Part shown: one piece after another, positions 1 through 12,574 of the stretch
Layout: every line of letters starts with the position of its first letter
How positions within the stretch are numbered: the first letter of the stretch is position 1
Origin: Lantana camara
Taxonomy: Eukaryota; Streptophyta; Magnoliopsida; Lamiales; Verbenaceae
Length of the DNA: 64,000 nucleotides
Assembly (NCBI GenBank): GCA_037501455.1
Contig: CM074855.1
Location: forward strand, 50,413,001 to 50,477,000
Direction of reading: 5' to 3'
Notes under the pieces: model-generated
Told to the model about the DNA's origin: nothing
What the model saw: the letters and a program-made list of their open reading frames with translations, nothing else
Databases searched by the model: none
Made by a program: the position numbers and the translations under genes

Positions 1-1084
1 GGAATCCAAATCGGGGGCTAATGAGCAATTAGCGAACCCTTGGTTCTGTACGTGATATCTTGAGCTCGGGAACTCGGAATCGAGTTCCGTCAACTTCGTT
101 GAACTCGTAACGAAAATTCAGGTTCAATAAACTTAGCCTCCTATTTTTCCAAGACCATTTGAACCCCCGAATTTCAACCGAAAACGAGACGGCTACTAAA
201 TTGCCACACTTAGCCATTTTCCTCATATCTCCTTCCAACCTTGACCAATTTAACCATGGTTGGAGGCTATGGAACCCTAACTCAACCCACTAACACTCCA
301 TATCAGCCCCAAACCCAACCACACACCTCATACCAAGAAATATCAGCCAAATCCCCTGTTCCAGAAAATCCCGTAACCCTTGCCATACTTGGAGATTCAA
401 GCTCAAATCTCTTCCATCTTCCATCCAATCCACAAGGTAAGTTTAGGGTTATGTTATACATTCATTTAGAGTCATTTTGATCTATTCATCCCCAATTTTG
501 ATCATGTTTTCATGAGTATATGGCTGATTTGGAGAAATAGTTAGGTTATGAGCATATTTGTTGATCTCTTTTATTCCTTGAGGTATTTGGTTGATTCTAA
601 GCACGAATATGATTGTCTTGACTCCCTCTTCTCATTTATGATCATTGATTATGTGCTAGTTGAAGATTTGATGAGATTTCATTAATGGCACTTTGAGAAA
701 ATGGAAGAATGGTCATCTTTTCTCTCCTTTATGAACTGAACTGCTGCTGTTGCGTTTTGGGGTCTTATATGCTGTCAATTGCTGCTTTTGTTTATCTTGT
801 TTGTGGCTGAATATTGGGTTGAAGAGTGCATAAGATTGCTGCTCTGTTTTGTGGTGTTTTTGCTCTGTTTTTCGTTCATTTTGCTGCGAATATTTGCTGT
901 CAATTGCTGCTGCGTGTTTCCCTTGCTTAACTACTGTGTTTTAGCAGTCAGATGTAGGAGTTCTTGGTGTCATTCTTGCTGATGTATCTGCCTTACGTTG
1001 CTGTTAATTGCTGCTGTTAATTTCATGCCAAGAAACATGGGTATTGCTTTGTAATTTGCTGCTGCTACGGGTCTGGGTTGTATC

Positions 1085-1204
1085 TCCTCGGCCGGGGAAA
1101 TTTTGGGCATGAAAGTACCCGGCCGGGGAGCCTTGGTACAAAAGCCTCCTGCATGTATTTCCCCGGGCGGGCACATTTGTGAACAAAATCTCCCTGGGCG
1201 CGGA
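1085..1204. promoter_or_regulatory. Paired near-palindrome array in LTR A (5' copy)
   Basis: Four GC-rich near-palindromes: TCCTCGGCCGGGGA (1085-1098), CCCGGCCGGG (1118-1127), TCCCCGGGCGGGCA (1160-1173), TCCCTGGGCGCGGA (1191-1204). Centres are 31, 44 and 31 bp apart, so they form two pairs. The same spacing with unrelated palindromes is seen in the other LARD LTRs of this window. The role is unknown: dimeric protein sites or RNA hairpins are both possible. Confidence 0.6.
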
Positions 1205-1486
1205 GATTGGTTTAAGGAGCTGCTGTACGTTGTTGTTGTTTATTGCTGCTTCATTTATGCATGTAATGTGGGATGTGTGTGTTTAGCAATTGCTTGTGCA
1301 TACATGTATATATTTGGTTTATAAAAGTTACATGCATGTTTGATTGTAAAGTTTGCATGCATGATTATACATATACGTATATAAATATTTGCATGCATGT
1401 TGAATTGTAAATTTCATTCATGAATTTAATATTTAGGCTTGAATATATAGATATGTTAATGCATGCATGGCTTTATACGTATATAC

Positions 1487-1492
<6 letters not shown>

Positions 1493-1528
<36 letters not shown>
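1493..1528. repeat. (AT)n microsatellite in LTR A, 5' copy
   Basis: Pure AT dinucleotide run inside the LTR. The homologous run in the 3' LTR (10749-10790) is longer, showing independent slippage since insertion. Confidence 0.95.
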
Positions 1529-1531
<3 letters not shown>

Positions 1532-3195
1532 TATGATATATTAAATATTGTTTGATTTAATTAAATTATGGAAATTAAAATGTTATCTATTTCATGTTCC
1601 TTTCTAATTTCCAATTTTAAATTGAATGTAATTATTTGTCTATTCTATAATTGTAAACGTGTTATAGTACGTGATATGACCGTTATTTGAATTCGTGGAT
1701 TGAATTGTTATGAAATGTGTAAGGATTGAACTTAAATGAATATGAACGCTTCCTTGAACGAATGAATGACTTGTTTATATGATTTAAATGCATTAATCAT
1801 GCACATGAACGTGTGCATTACATAATATTATCTCTTATGCATTCATAACATGTTCATTGCATGTCGTGCGTCTTATATGGTTCATTTGGAGTCTTGAGTC
1901 TTACGAACACGTTACGTTGTCCATTGTACAGTTTTCTCCAGGACGGAGATGCCGGGTTCATAGGACACTTTCGAGTCTCCTTTCTTCTTGGTATTGTTGG
2001 TAAGAGGCGTACAGGTGAGTTTCTCTTCTATTTAGTTAAATGACCATACATACTCCCAACGTGTAAAGATTTCAGCCAAAAGTATATATGTGTATAGAGT
2101 CGTTTTCCTGAGTCAATGATTTTAAACGTAAGCCCTTATTTTATGAACCTACCAAATGTTTTGGCGAGAAACAAAGAAAGAATGTTATGCACAGAATGGG
2201 GCCCAGGGACTTGGTGTGAGTGGTGACCCCAGGAGGCATGGGCTGACGGTGATCCCTCACACTAGTTTCACCAATGTACAGCATAACCGGACCTCGTTAG
2301 GAGTTAGCGAGGAATGGACGCTGAGTGCCACTAGGGGAGTCATGAAACCCTTTTGGTCAATGAATGGATGGTTCGGGCCGATCACCCGGCCATCACCCGG
2401 AGGAAGAAGGTGTAAATGTTCATGATTGTGCACAAAAGAATGTTATGCATGAATGAAAGAAAGAAAGAAAGAATGTTTAATGAACTACACGAGGTGTTGG
2501 TTGGAGATAATGCACGCCCACTCGCTGGGCCACAAACGACCTAATGAAAAATGAACGTTGTAATCCCTTTTGATGACTTATTTATTTCACCCACTTGGGA
2601 AATGCTCTAAAAACCTCATTTGGGATTATAACCTGCATGTGAATGTTTAAATATTGTTGTATATGTTACTTATGCCTCGTTGTATACCCACCAGTCCCCT
2701 ATAGACTGAACCCGGATTTGCTTTTCAGTGTTCTTGCAGGTTTGGAGTGCTAGGCGGGATTTTGGGTCTGTCAAGTCGTGTGGTCGAGTCTGAGTCCCAC
2801 TACACGCATATTGTAATTGATTGAGTTATGCATTGAATGTATAAATATTATGAAGGTACTTTGCGATATTCGGGATAGGCTTCTAGGAATAGTTGAACCC
2901 GTGAATTGTGAAATTTTGATCTATGTATGAATTTCGGGACTAGGTATTTATGTTAGTTGAACCCGTCACTTGTTTCTTACGTTGTGATTGAACTTATGAT
3001 TTGTTTCCGCACGTTAATTTAATTTTGGTTAATTACTTATTTGGTTTCGGAGTTTTAGCCCGCCTAGCATAGTGTGTGAGTGGTCTCCCATTCGCTATGA
3101 TTCGGATTCGGGTACGGACTTCACATTTCGTAACCGAGTTTGGGTTATAGTGCGGGGGATGTGACGTCTTCCGTTTGGGGCGCTACATCCTTAAG

Positions 3196-3208
3196 TGGTA
3201 TCAGAGCC
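3196..3208 (+). other. Primer-binding site of element A
   Basis: TGGTATCAGAGCC is complementary to the 3' end of plant initiator methionine tRNA, the usual minus-strand primer of plant LTR retrotransposons. It lies 8 nt (tccttaag) downstream of the LTR end at 3187. Confidence 0.93.
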
Positions 3209-4049
3209 CCGTTGCGAAACCGGTGTTCTCGTGTCGTGATCGAGTCAGTTTAGGTCGTACGGCTTAGGAACTACATGACAATGTGTGCATTGCATCGATC
3301 TTGAATATGAATTGCCTTCCTTTTTAAATTTTGTTGATTTATTTATTGCATTCTTACATTAGATCAGTGCCCTTCGTGTTAAATACGTGCCATGAGCATA
3401 CACTAATCGCATGCATGTATCCTTGAAATAAGTTATGAATTAAAGGTTATGAAGATACTATCAAACCACGGCCAAGTTCCATGATAGCAACGATCTATTA
3501 AAAGTTCTTTCTGATGCATGGAAGATAGGAAGGATGCACCGGGGAAGAATAAAGAGAATTCGAGATGTGTGGTTCTCATAGATAGAGCTAGAGTTCAAGG
3601 GTTAGGAGTTGAATTGGAAGTTCGACTTTAGAGATGCAACTATAGAGGGACACTTGAAGAAATAAGAGTTGATCGGAGAATATTTATGACTCCGAAGATT
3701 GACATACGCGGCTCTCTTACATAAGATACCATAATTGGATTCAACAGGGTCATCCAAATTAATGTATGGAGTGAATGAACTTTGAAGGTACTTTAACTCA
3801 GGGTTCGGATTATGGAAGAGATAGCGAGGATTGTGATAATTCAAGATAAATAACCTTCGGCGGGAATTCAGCATCAAGAGTCGTCAAAGAGGAACTTTTA
3901 AATAAACCCAATAGTTAGAAAAGCGGTTACTGAGGTCAAGATCGGGAAGAAGTAATTCTGGGAGCCCTAAATTTCAACTAAGATGGAAAACGAGTCGGGA
4001 AGGGATTGGAAGGGAGCCAAGTAGCGTGGAAAATACAAATTCATGAAAG

Positions 4050-4400
4050 GTGACAACATTGCAGACCAGATTTGAGTTTATTTTTTTTCAAATCCAAGCT
4101 GAATTGTCATGTTGTGGGGGTGAATTGGGAAATATGGAGCGACGAATGGAAACAGGAAAGAAAGGCAAAGATGTTTTGGAAGGAAATCATGCGCGCAAGT
4201 GGGAGCAATTAGAAAACAAGTTCTATTCCCAATCTAAACTCATAAAGGATAAGCACGGGAATCTTAAACAAGGTGATGACAAGATGTAGGGGTCGATTTT
4301 CGAGGAAAATTTAGATGTTAACCCCGTGGATGTAGAAGAATTTGTGATCAAGAAATTGCAATCCCGGACCATGGAAGGTACAAATTGATGCACAAAGATT
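4050..4400 (+). pseudogene. Conserved coding relic of the LARD interior (copy A)
   Basis: The first 79 codons are open (4050-4289). After a TAG, the same frame continues with recognisable sequence (GSIFEENLDVNPVDVEEF, then KKLQSR) to about 4385. The peptide QIQAELS, then ELGNMERRMETGKKGK, then WEQLE is matched in element B (39870-40240) and partly in element G (57123-57289, minus). The charged Glu/Lys pattern suggests a helix or coiled coil. I do not recognise the family; it could be a remnant of a lost gag-like or accessory protein. The Met at 4050 is only the first Met of the open stretch. Confidence 0.5.
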
Positions 4401-5004
4401 CATGGAAACTTGAAGACCGTGGGAGAGGCAAGAAAAAATCAACAAGTCAAAGTAACCTCGGGATTGGAGGAACGAGCAAAAACTACCAAGCTAACAACGT
4501 ACCACATTGGTGACAGGTTCCAAAACATACATAGCATGTGCATCATACTTCGCATCAATTATTTATTTTTCTTTACTTATGTTCGTGCACGCATTTTACT
4601 TGATTTTGTTGTTCTAATGTGCTGCATATCTAAATCGTCGCAAGTGTGCCACATGCATCGTCATTTCAACCTGACATGCATTCTAATGTTTATTGATAGG
4701 AAATTCTTTCATCTCACTTATCATGTATTATTTCAACCGAGCCACATCTGAGTTATAAGGAAAAGAAATATTGGGATGACACGTATAAGGAAGATGACCT
4801 TGGAGAAATAAAGAATTTCAAGTAAGGGATAGATTGATCGAAACGGGAATTCAGAAAGAGAAGCGAGACTAGAGTTGGCTTCGGGGTTTTCGAATCGGAC
4901 AAGAATAGGAAAGGAGTTTCAGACATCAAGCGAATTAGAAGGGAAGTTGAAAGGTAAAACGTTGGGGTTGTCATTTTGGTTAAAATCCTCCCTAACGGAA
5001 ATTA

Positions 5005-7296
5005 TGTTAGGAATAGTGCCCTAGAAAGCCGATTAGTCATAATCCGTTTTGGGAATTACCTAGTATCACAGACAATCTTTGAATAATATACGAACGATTA
5101 ATATCACAGGCAAACACTTCTTTATATGCTCTTGTTTGGTATGCGTTTACTTTAGCTGTGCATGTATGAGAACTCCCCTAATCCTGATGACTTTAGGACT
5201 CTACCATTTAGGTGAAATGGTTCATAAAACGAGCCCTATTTCACATAAGTTATGATTAGTAAAATACTCCAAGCCGATGAGTCCTACAGACAGTGGGAGT
5301 GTCAACCTGACTCCTCTAAGGCTTGCTTGTGGGATCACGCCCTTAAGAAGGACCACCTTGTTTCATGGAGGTGCAAAGTGTATAGTTGATACGTGCGTGA
5401 TACATGAGGGTGCTTACTTCAATAAGTAAGTTCACTGAGGTGCACCGTGTTAAAAGATTCCTAAACGGGAAAGGAACTTTCTATTTCAGGAAATGGAAAC
5501 TTCCAGATTAGGATATATCTCATGAGTCATTGATGTGATTAATTGATCCTTAGACTTGAGGTTCCATGTCACTTTATGAGTTAACTCTGTAGTCTTTGGT
5601 ATAAGCTTTAAAGGGTGTCGCCTTAGACAACTGATTCAAGGCTTATGCTGGGGCTGCACAAGTGACTCATGAAAGTGAATGAGAATCAAGAAAGGACCTA
5701 CACGTGCATATGCAAGGTGATCTCTTATTGTGTAAGTCATTCATATGCCATATGGAGTCCTTGGCCAAGGCAGTAGATCAAGACATCAAGAAAAGGGTTT
5801 CTTGGATTGAGATCAAATGGATATGAAATGCACTTAGCTTTAAGACCAGGTTATTAGGGTTCTAATTATTCCCTTACCCTAGATCTTGGTTGAGAGATAG
5901 TAAGTAGGAGGATTGTATCTCACATGAATCAATGATTTAAAGGTTCAGTCGAATCCGAACATTCCAATTCAGCTAGGGGTTAAACACCTGTTGCTAGACT
6001 ATGGTCGTTTAATCTGTGGACCGATTATTTAATTAGTGAATTAATTAATTGGGGTCACTGCTAATTGAATTGAGAACCTAGAGGGTCACACACAACAACT
6101 TGGTTACATGAGTTGAGGCTTTAAAATGATTAAACGAGTTAATCAAGCCAAGAGGGTTCCACACGTGTTAAGCCACACGTGTGGGTCACGTGAGTGACAC
6201 GTGTCCTTGTGACACGTGTCCCACACGTGTATATATATATATTGTATATGTATATATTTGTTAAATAATTAAATGTGTTAATTATTTAATAGACTTTGGT
6301 TTAATTTTGAATTAAAAGAAAAGTCTAATTTTGGAGAAAATAATCTAGTTAATTAATTATGAATTAATTAATTAGATAAAATAAGTTATTTTTTTTAAAT
6401 AAATAAAGTATAAAATTATCCAAAAATAGTTTGGATATTTTAGCTCTCTTAAAAGTTGATTTGAATTTGAATTTAAAGTCAAAGTTGGAAATTACTTGAT
6501 GATCAAGTAATAGGATAGAGGGACCAAATCCTTGCCCCATAAGGACTAGGTTCGGCGTCCCTCTCCCTCTTCTATATATAGGGGAGCTCAAGCTCCCCTT
6601 AGAGCTAATCGAGAATTCTTTTGGTTCATGTGTTGAACACCATCCTTTCTCCAAGATAAGCGAAACCCTAGGTTAAGCCTAAACACTAACTAGAGAACTA
6701 GCATCCTTACTAGTTAGATTGTAGCCAAGTTGGTGGACTATCTCTAGAGAGCTTCAAGTTAGAAGTTTTGAAGATTCGAGCTTTACCAAAAGTGGGGATC
6801 AAGCAAAACGATCAGAAGGGATGATGAAACGATTCTGAACCCAACAGAAAACGAGTGAAAAAATCGAACCAAAGAAGATGGCGAAAACCGTTCGTCGATA
6901 TCCTGAAGGATGAGTTTTTTCACTAGGGTTTTATGGCTGGCAGATTTCTACTTTCGCAAAACTGGTTTTCGAAGGGAGTTTCAATCATGTGTTTGTCGTT
7001 TCATGTTTCTTTCTTTATGTTATATTGTTAAGAACTTCCCTAACATGATTTGAATCCAGGTTGGTGTGGATTGTTATCCCTACAATGGATTTTGAAGTAG
7101 AAAGAGATTTCGAGGAACGGGTTTCCATTACCGCATGAAGCGTGTTTGAGGGCAGCTCAAAACGTGTCAAGAAAGTTACTACCTAAGTGAGTTTCTTGAT
7201 CTCTACGAATTTGGATACATGATTGCGAGTCCAAGATCCTTTTGTTGGAAAAACTATTTTAAATTTTCGTTGCTTTCTGATTCCTGTTTTCCAACA
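5005..7296 (+). repeat. Copia-type LTR nested in LARD A, no clear target duplication
   Basis: Begins tgttaggaatagtg and ends ttttccaaca, matching the ends of the inverted solo LTR at 57833-59784. It is about 340 bp longer than that copy; the extra includes sequence near its 3' end (roughly 6830-7200). The flanks differ (aatta before 5005, agtgg after 7296). The bases right after the LTR, agtggtat, look like the start of a copia internal region (spacer plus first bases of tggtatcagagc). It may therefore be the stub of an element that lost its interior and second LTR by deletion, rather than a clean solo LTR. Confidence 0.8.
6162..6229. promoter_or_regulatory. Six-copy G-box (CACGTG) array in copia LTR
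   Basis: CACGTG occurs at 6162, 6176, 6187, 6198, 6213 and 6224, spaced 14, 11, 11, 15 and 11 bp, followed by an AT-rich TATA-like stretch (6230-6260). CACGTG with flanking A/T is the plant G-box/ABRE core bound by bZIP and bHLH factors. The other solo copy has the same layout (58568-58635), so this is a conserved enhancer-like part of the LTR. Confidence 0.8.
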
Positions 7297-8390
7297 AGTG
7301 GTATATATCAAGAATTTCGATAAAAGAAGGATTGATGGAATTCGACATGTAAGACAGAAAATTTAAGGGGGGGAGTATGACTATGAGATAAATCAGAAGG
7401 TTGGAATTGAGCCATGAAGAAATATTTTAGTAGGAACAACGAAATTGTAAATTAAGGAAGACCTGGAAGTCCTAATGGTGGTGGTCAGAAATGAATAAGA
7501 CGGCTTGAATGGTTAAGCTGTTCATAGGAGAGCTAATTCACTAAATTCGGGTTGAAGATTTTCAAGGGAAATAGAGAAGATAGTTCGTTGAATCTTTCTA
7601 TGTAGGTAAGTTGATTTGAAGATATAGGAGTTATGGAGGAAATCTAAATCAAGCTTCAAGAATCGTTAAGAACATCCTATCTCTGATTAAAGAAGTGTAG
7701 GAGCCGAATGCCAAATCTCACCTTAGAGGTTAAAGAGAGTGAAAAGGGTAAATTGAACGAAAGATAGGAGGAGATTTGGGTGATATACATATAGGTCGGG
7801 CATAAACATTTAAAGACGCCAAGGGTAGTTATCTTCAAAGGTAGGTTAGGTTTTGATATGGGAAAAGAAAATAAGTGTGGATCTGATTTAGGGACGGATG
7901 ATTTAAAGGTAGTCGGGGAGGTCAAGCTCGGTTAATTAAAAAGAGTTAGTCGGGCCGAATGAAGATTACGGGAAATGCTGAGAGATCGAAGAGAACTAGA
8001 AGCAGTAAAAGTCAGAAGGGAATTAAGAATAATATTTGAAGAGGATCTATTATGGCTTCACCGGGGCATACTGAAGAAATTAAAGACAAATCAAGCTCTG
8101 CACTCACTTTCAAGGCAAATCATGCATTGTATAACGAAACTCCCAACTCCAAATTTCTGTACATCGGTGAACGGTACATGAAGCATCCATGATACATGCA
8201 TCCATGCAAATTTAATTTAAATAATTTTCTGCTATGTGCTTTGATTCCCTATCATGTTAACTTACTTGGAGTAATTGATAATCAAGTGGATGATAGCTAT
8301 TAACTGCTTTGGCTGTTATATGCGATTTTAATTATGGTTTTGCGTGGTGTTGCTCGGGAGTATTGGAGACTTCCTTGCTTTATTTTGTTT

Positions 8391-8522
8391 GAGAGACGGG
8401 GATTCTCTTATTTTGTTTGAGAGATGGGGTGCTCTCTTTGCCTGCGAGAGACGGAGTTCTCTCATTGTTGCTCGAGAGACGGGGCTCTCTCCTTGTTGCT
8501 TGTGAGAGACGGGGAATCTCTC
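8391..8522 (+). repeat. Tandem hairpin array upstream of the purine tract (LARD A)
   Basis: Five units of the type GAGAGACGGGG-ATTCTCTC begin at 8391, 8419, 8446, 8474 and 8504 (period 27-30 bp). Each unit is itself an inverted repeat: GAGAGA pairs with TCTCTC around a CGGGG loop. The same array lies beside the purine tract in elements B (41747-41823), G (55225-55329) and E (trace). Confidence 0.85.
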
Positions 8523-8566
8523 ATTGTTTGTTTGGGCGAGTAGTGAATCCGAGGATGGATTCTTTT

Positions 8567-8578
8567 AAGGGGGAGAGG
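8567..8578 (+). other. Polypurine tract of element A
   Basis: AAGGGGGAGAGG, one base before the TG of the 3' LTR at 8580. Primes plus-strand synthesis in LTR elements. The same tract occurs before the 3' LTRs of B and G. Confidence 0.9.
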
Positions 8579-10340
8579 TTGTAACGCCCCAACTTTTCGG
8601 TATTTTAATATGACGTATGTGTTTACCAATTTGCGCAAACTAATTGTTCATAAGTGTTTTATATATATAATTTTATATTTTAAATGTTAAAATTGTTAAT
8701 TAATCATATCTTAAGTTAATTAATATCGAATTTACGCTAAATCGTTGTGTTTACCTAATTGCGCAAATTAATTGTTTATACGTGTTTTATATATTTAATT
8801 TTATATATTAAATGCTAACTATTTATATTTTAATTTTATTTGTGTTAAAATTCAATTTAAATTGTGCACTTTAAATTTAAAGTATATTAAATACGTGCTT
8901 GTGACTTTAAATTAATTTGATTTGTACAATTATTATTAAATGTATAAATGTATTTCGTGCATGGATTTTAATATATATGTAAGTATTGTTTTTTTTTGTT
9001 TAATTATATTAAATGCCCACGTTGTTTTAATTAATTAAATATGAATTTAAATTTTATTTTATTTTATGGAATGTAATGAATTTGTTTATGTATTGCTCAT
9101 GAGTGTCATAAACGTGCTTCGTTTTTATATGATTTGATATCGAACTTTCGTGAAAATTTAATAAGTTGTAGGTATACGTGTTATGAATATGAATATGTGC
9201 TCGTTTCATGTTTTCGGGTTCATTTTTATAAGTTTCGAATTTATTTTGTTCTTGGAATCCAAATCGGGGGCTAATGAGCAATTAGCGCACCCTTGGTTCC
9301 GTATGTGATATCTTGAGCTCGGGAACTCGGAATCGAGTTTCGTCAACTTTCCTGAACTCGTAATAAAAATTCGGGTTCAATAAACTTAGCCTCGTATTTT
9401 TCCAAGACTATTTGAACCCCCGAATTTGAACCGAAAAATGAGAAGGCTGCTAAATTGTCACACTTAGCCATTTTCCTCATATCTCCTTCCAACCTTGACC
9501 AAATTAACCATGGTTGGAGGCTATGGAACCCTAACTCAACCCACTAACACTCCATATCAGCCCCAAACCGAACCACACACCTCATACCAAAAAATTATCA
9601 ACCAAACACCCCTGTTCCAGAAAATCCCGTAACCCTTGCCATACTTGGAGATTCAAGCTCAAATCTCTTCCATCTTCCATCCAATCCACAAGGTAAGTTT
9701 AGGGTTATGTTATACATTCATTTAAAGTCATTTTGATCTATTCATCCCCAATTTTGATCATGTTTTCATGAGTATATGGCTGATTTGGAGAAATAGTTAG
9801 GTTATGAGCATATTTGTTGATCTCTTTCATTACTTGAGGTATTTGGTTGATTCTAAGCACGAATATGATTGTCTTGACTCCCTCTTCTCATTTATGATCA
9901 TTGATTTTGTGGTAGTTGAAGATTTGATGAGATTTCATTAATGGCACTTTGAGAAAATGGAAGAATGGTCTTCTTTTCTCTCCTTTATGAACTGAACTGC
10001 TGCTGTTGCGTTTTGGGGTCTTATATGCTGTCAATTGCTACTTTTGTTTATCTTGTTTGTGGCTGAATATTGGGTTGAAGAGTGCTTAAGATTGCTGCTC
10101 TGTTTTGTGGTGTTTTTGCTCTGTTTTTCGTTCATTTTGCTGCGAATATTTGCTGTCAATTGCTGCTGCGTGCTTCCCTTGCTTAACTACTGTGTTTTAG
10201 CAGTCAGATGTAGGAGTTCTTGGTGTCATTCTTGCTGCTGTATCTGCCTTACGTTGCTGTTAATTGCTGCTGTTAATTTCATGCCAAGAAACATGGGTGT
10301 TGCTTTGTAATTTGCTGCTGCTACGGGTCTGGGTTGTATC

Positions 10341-10460
10341 TCCCCGGACGGGGAAATTTTGGGCATGATAGTACCCGGCCGGGGAGCCTTGGTACAAAAG
10401 CCTCCTGCATGTATTTCCCCGGGCGGGCACATTTGTGAACAAAATCTCCCTGGGCGCGGA
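10341..10460. promoter_or_regulatory. Paired near-palindrome array in LTR A (3' copy)
   Basis: TCCCCGGACGGGGA (10341-10354), CCCGGCCGGG (10374-10383), TCCCCGGGCGGGCA (10416-10429), TCCCTGGGCGCGGA (10447-10460). Centres 31, 44 and 31 bp apart, as in the 5' copy. The first unit is more symmetrical here than in the 5' LTR. Confidence 0.6.
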
Positions 10461-10742
10461 GATTGGTTTAAGGAGCTGCTGTACGTTGCTGTTGTTTATT
10501 GCTGCTTCATTTATGCATGTAATGTGGGATGTGTGTGTTTAGCAATTGCTTGTGCATACATGTATATATTTGGTTTATAAAAGTTACATGCATGTTTGAT
10601 TGTAAAGTTTGCATGCATGATTATACATATACGTATATAAATATTTGCATGCATGTTGAATTGTAAATTTCATGCATGAATTTAATATTTAGGCTTGAAT
10701 ATATAGATATGTTAATGCATGCATGGCTTTATACGTATATAC

Positions 10743-10748
<6 letters not shown>

Positions 10749-10790
<42 letters not shown>
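10749..10790. repeat. (AT)n microsatellite in LTR A, 3' copy
   Basis: AT dinucleotide run homologous to 1493-1528 and a few units longer. Confidence 0.95.
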
Positions 10791-10793
<3 letters not shown>

Positions 10794-12440
10794 TATGATA
10801 TATTAAATATTGTTTGATTTAATTAAATTATGGAAATTAAAATGTTATCTATTTCATGTTCCTTTCTAATTTCCAATTTTAAATTGAATGTAATTATTTT
10901 TCTATTCTATAATTGTAAACGTGTTATAGTACGTGATATGACCGTTATTTGAATTTGTGGATTGAATTGTTATGAAATGTGTAAGGATTGAACTTAAATG
11001 AATATGAACACTTCCTTGAACGAATGAATGACTTGTTTATATGATTTAAATACATTAATCGTGCACATGAACGTGTTCATTACATAATATTATCTCTTAT
11101 GCATTCATAACATGTTCATTGCATGTCGTGCGTCTTATATGGTTCATTTGGAGTCTTGAGTCTCACGAACACGTTACGTTGTCCTTTGTACAATTTTCTC
11201 CAGGGCGGAGAGGTCACTTTCGAGTCTCCTTTCTTCTTGGTATTGTTGGTAAGAGGCGTACAGGTGGGTTTCTCTTCTATTTAGTTAAATGACCCTATAT
11301 ACTCCCAACGTGTAAAGATTTCAGCCAAAAGTATATATGTGTATAGAGTCGTTTTCCTGAGTCAATGATTTTAAACGTAAGCCCTTATTTTATGAACCTA
11401 CCAAATGTTTTGGCGAGAAACAAAGAAAGAATGTTATGCACAGAATGGGGCCCAGGGACTTAGTGTGAGTGGTGACCCCAGGAGGTATGGGCTGACGGTG
11501 ATCCCTCACACTAGTTCCACTAATGTACGGCGTAACCGGACCTCGTTAGGAGTTAGCGAGGAATGGACCCTGAGTGCCACTATGGGAGTCTTGAAACCCT
11601 TTTGGTCAATGAATAGATGGTTCGGGCCGATCACCCGGCCATCACCCGGAGGAAGAAGGTGTAAATGGTCATGATTGTGCACAAAAGAATGTTATGCATA
11701 AATGAAAGAAAGAAAGAAAGAAAGAATGTTTAATGAACTACACGAGGTGTTGGTTGGAAATAATGCACGCCCACTCGCCGGGCCACAAACGACCTAATGA
11801 AACATGAACGTTATAATCCCTTTTGATGACTTATTTATTTCACCCACTTGGGGAATGCTCTAAAAACCTCATTTGGGATTATAACCTGCATGTGAATGTT
11901 TAAATATTGTTGTATATGTTACTTATGCCTCGTTTTATACCCACCAGTCTCCTATAGACTAAACCTGGATTTGCTTTTCAGTGTTCTTGCAGGTTTGGAG
12001 TGCTAGGCGGGATTTTGGGTCTGTCAAGTCGTGTGGTCGAGTCTGAGTCCCTCTACACGCATATTGTAATTGATTGAGTTATGCATTGAATGTATAAATA
12101 TTATGAAGGTACTTTACGATATTCGGGATAGGCTTCTAGGAATAGTAGAACCCGTGAATTGTGAAATTTTGATCTATGTATGAATTTCGGGACTAGGTAT
12201 TTATGTTAGTTGAACCCGTCACTTGTTGCTTACGTTGTGATTGAACTTATGATTTGTTTCCGCACGTGAATTTAATTTTTGTTAATTACTTATTTGGTTT
12301 CGGAGTTTTAGCCTGCCTAGCATAGTGTGTGAGTGGTCTCCCGTTCGCTACGATTCGGATTCGGGTACGGGCTTTCCATTTCGTAACCGAGTTTGGGTTA
12401 TAGTGCGGGGGATGTGACGTCTTCCGTTTGGGGCGCTACA

Positions 12441-12574
12441 AACGCACACCAAACAAGAGCATATAAAGAAGTGTTGCCTCAATTTGTTATTTTATTCAAA
12501 GATTGTCTGTGATCACTATAAGGAAAAGTACAAAGCGGATATACAATCGGCTTTCTAGTGCACTATTCCTAACA
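12441..12574 (-). repeat. Fragment of copia-type LTR, split by element A
   Basis: Matches 59651-59784, the last part (plus-strand orientation) of the solo copia LTR, and ends in the same cactattcctaaca. In the intact copy the bases upstream read aaaagtaaacgc, so element A inserted at aacgc inside this LTR; the remainder should lie left of the window. Confidence 0.85.

Larger units (their letters stand above)
1..3187 (+). repeat. 5' LTR of element A, partial
   Basis: Direct repeat of 9254-12440, nearly identical apart from scattered substitutions, (AT)n length and a small indel near 1950 (about 16 bp present here, absent near 11210). It ends in gctaca, followed by an 8-nt spacer and the primer site, which fixes the LTR end. 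The LTR body holds no plausible gene; its small open frames recur as homologous non-coding sequence in the other copy. The tail (about 1860-3187) shares modules with the other LARD LTRs here: a ggcgaga/ggggcccagg block, a gcccactcg block, a tgctaggcggga block, and a gtgcgggggatgt block near the end. Confidence 0.9.
3188..8579 (+). other. Non-coding internal domain of LARD A
   Basis: Between the PBS and the purine tract there are 5392 bp, of which 2292 bp are a nested copia LTR, leaving 3100 bp of LARD sequence. The interiors of elements B (3143 bp) and G (about 3.15 kb after removing its nested LTR and target duplication) are almost the same length. Shared islands include a ggtgacaggt element followed by gcatgtgcatcatac near 4510-4560 and the coding relic at 4050-4400. 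No frame encodes a retroviral protein domain. Confidence 0.8.
1..12440 (+). mobile_element. LARD-like LTR retrotransposon A (5' end outside window)
   Basis: A large LTR retrotransposon. Its two LTR copies match over 3187 bp (1-3187 and 9254-12440), and the first 674 bp of the 5' LTR lie left of the window. Between them are a tRNA primer site, an internal domain of about 3.1 kb once a nested 2.3-kb copia LTR is subtracted, and a purine tract. No gag, protease, integrase or RT reading frame is visible, so it should depend on another element's proteins. Long LTRs with a fixed-size non-coding interior define LARDs. TGTAAC-type LTR ends plus an initiator-Met primer site recall Ty3/gypsy Del/Tekay elements, but that assignment is inference. 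It lies inside a copia LTR: the sequence after 12440 matches the interior of the solo copia LTR near 59650, and aacgc (12441-12445) is the expected target duplication. Confidence 0.85.
8580..12440 (+). repeat. 3' LTR of element A, complete (3861 bp)
   Basis: Starts TGTAACGCCCC just after the purine tract and ends GGGGCGCTACA, an imperfect 11-bp inverted end. Positions 9254-12440 repeat 1-3187. This very long LTR contains an AT-rich first third, a leader-like stretch around 9480-9690, the palindrome array, an (AT)n run and the conserved LARD tail. No coding sequence is supported. The match between the two LTRs makes A one of the younger insertions here. Confidence 0.93.
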
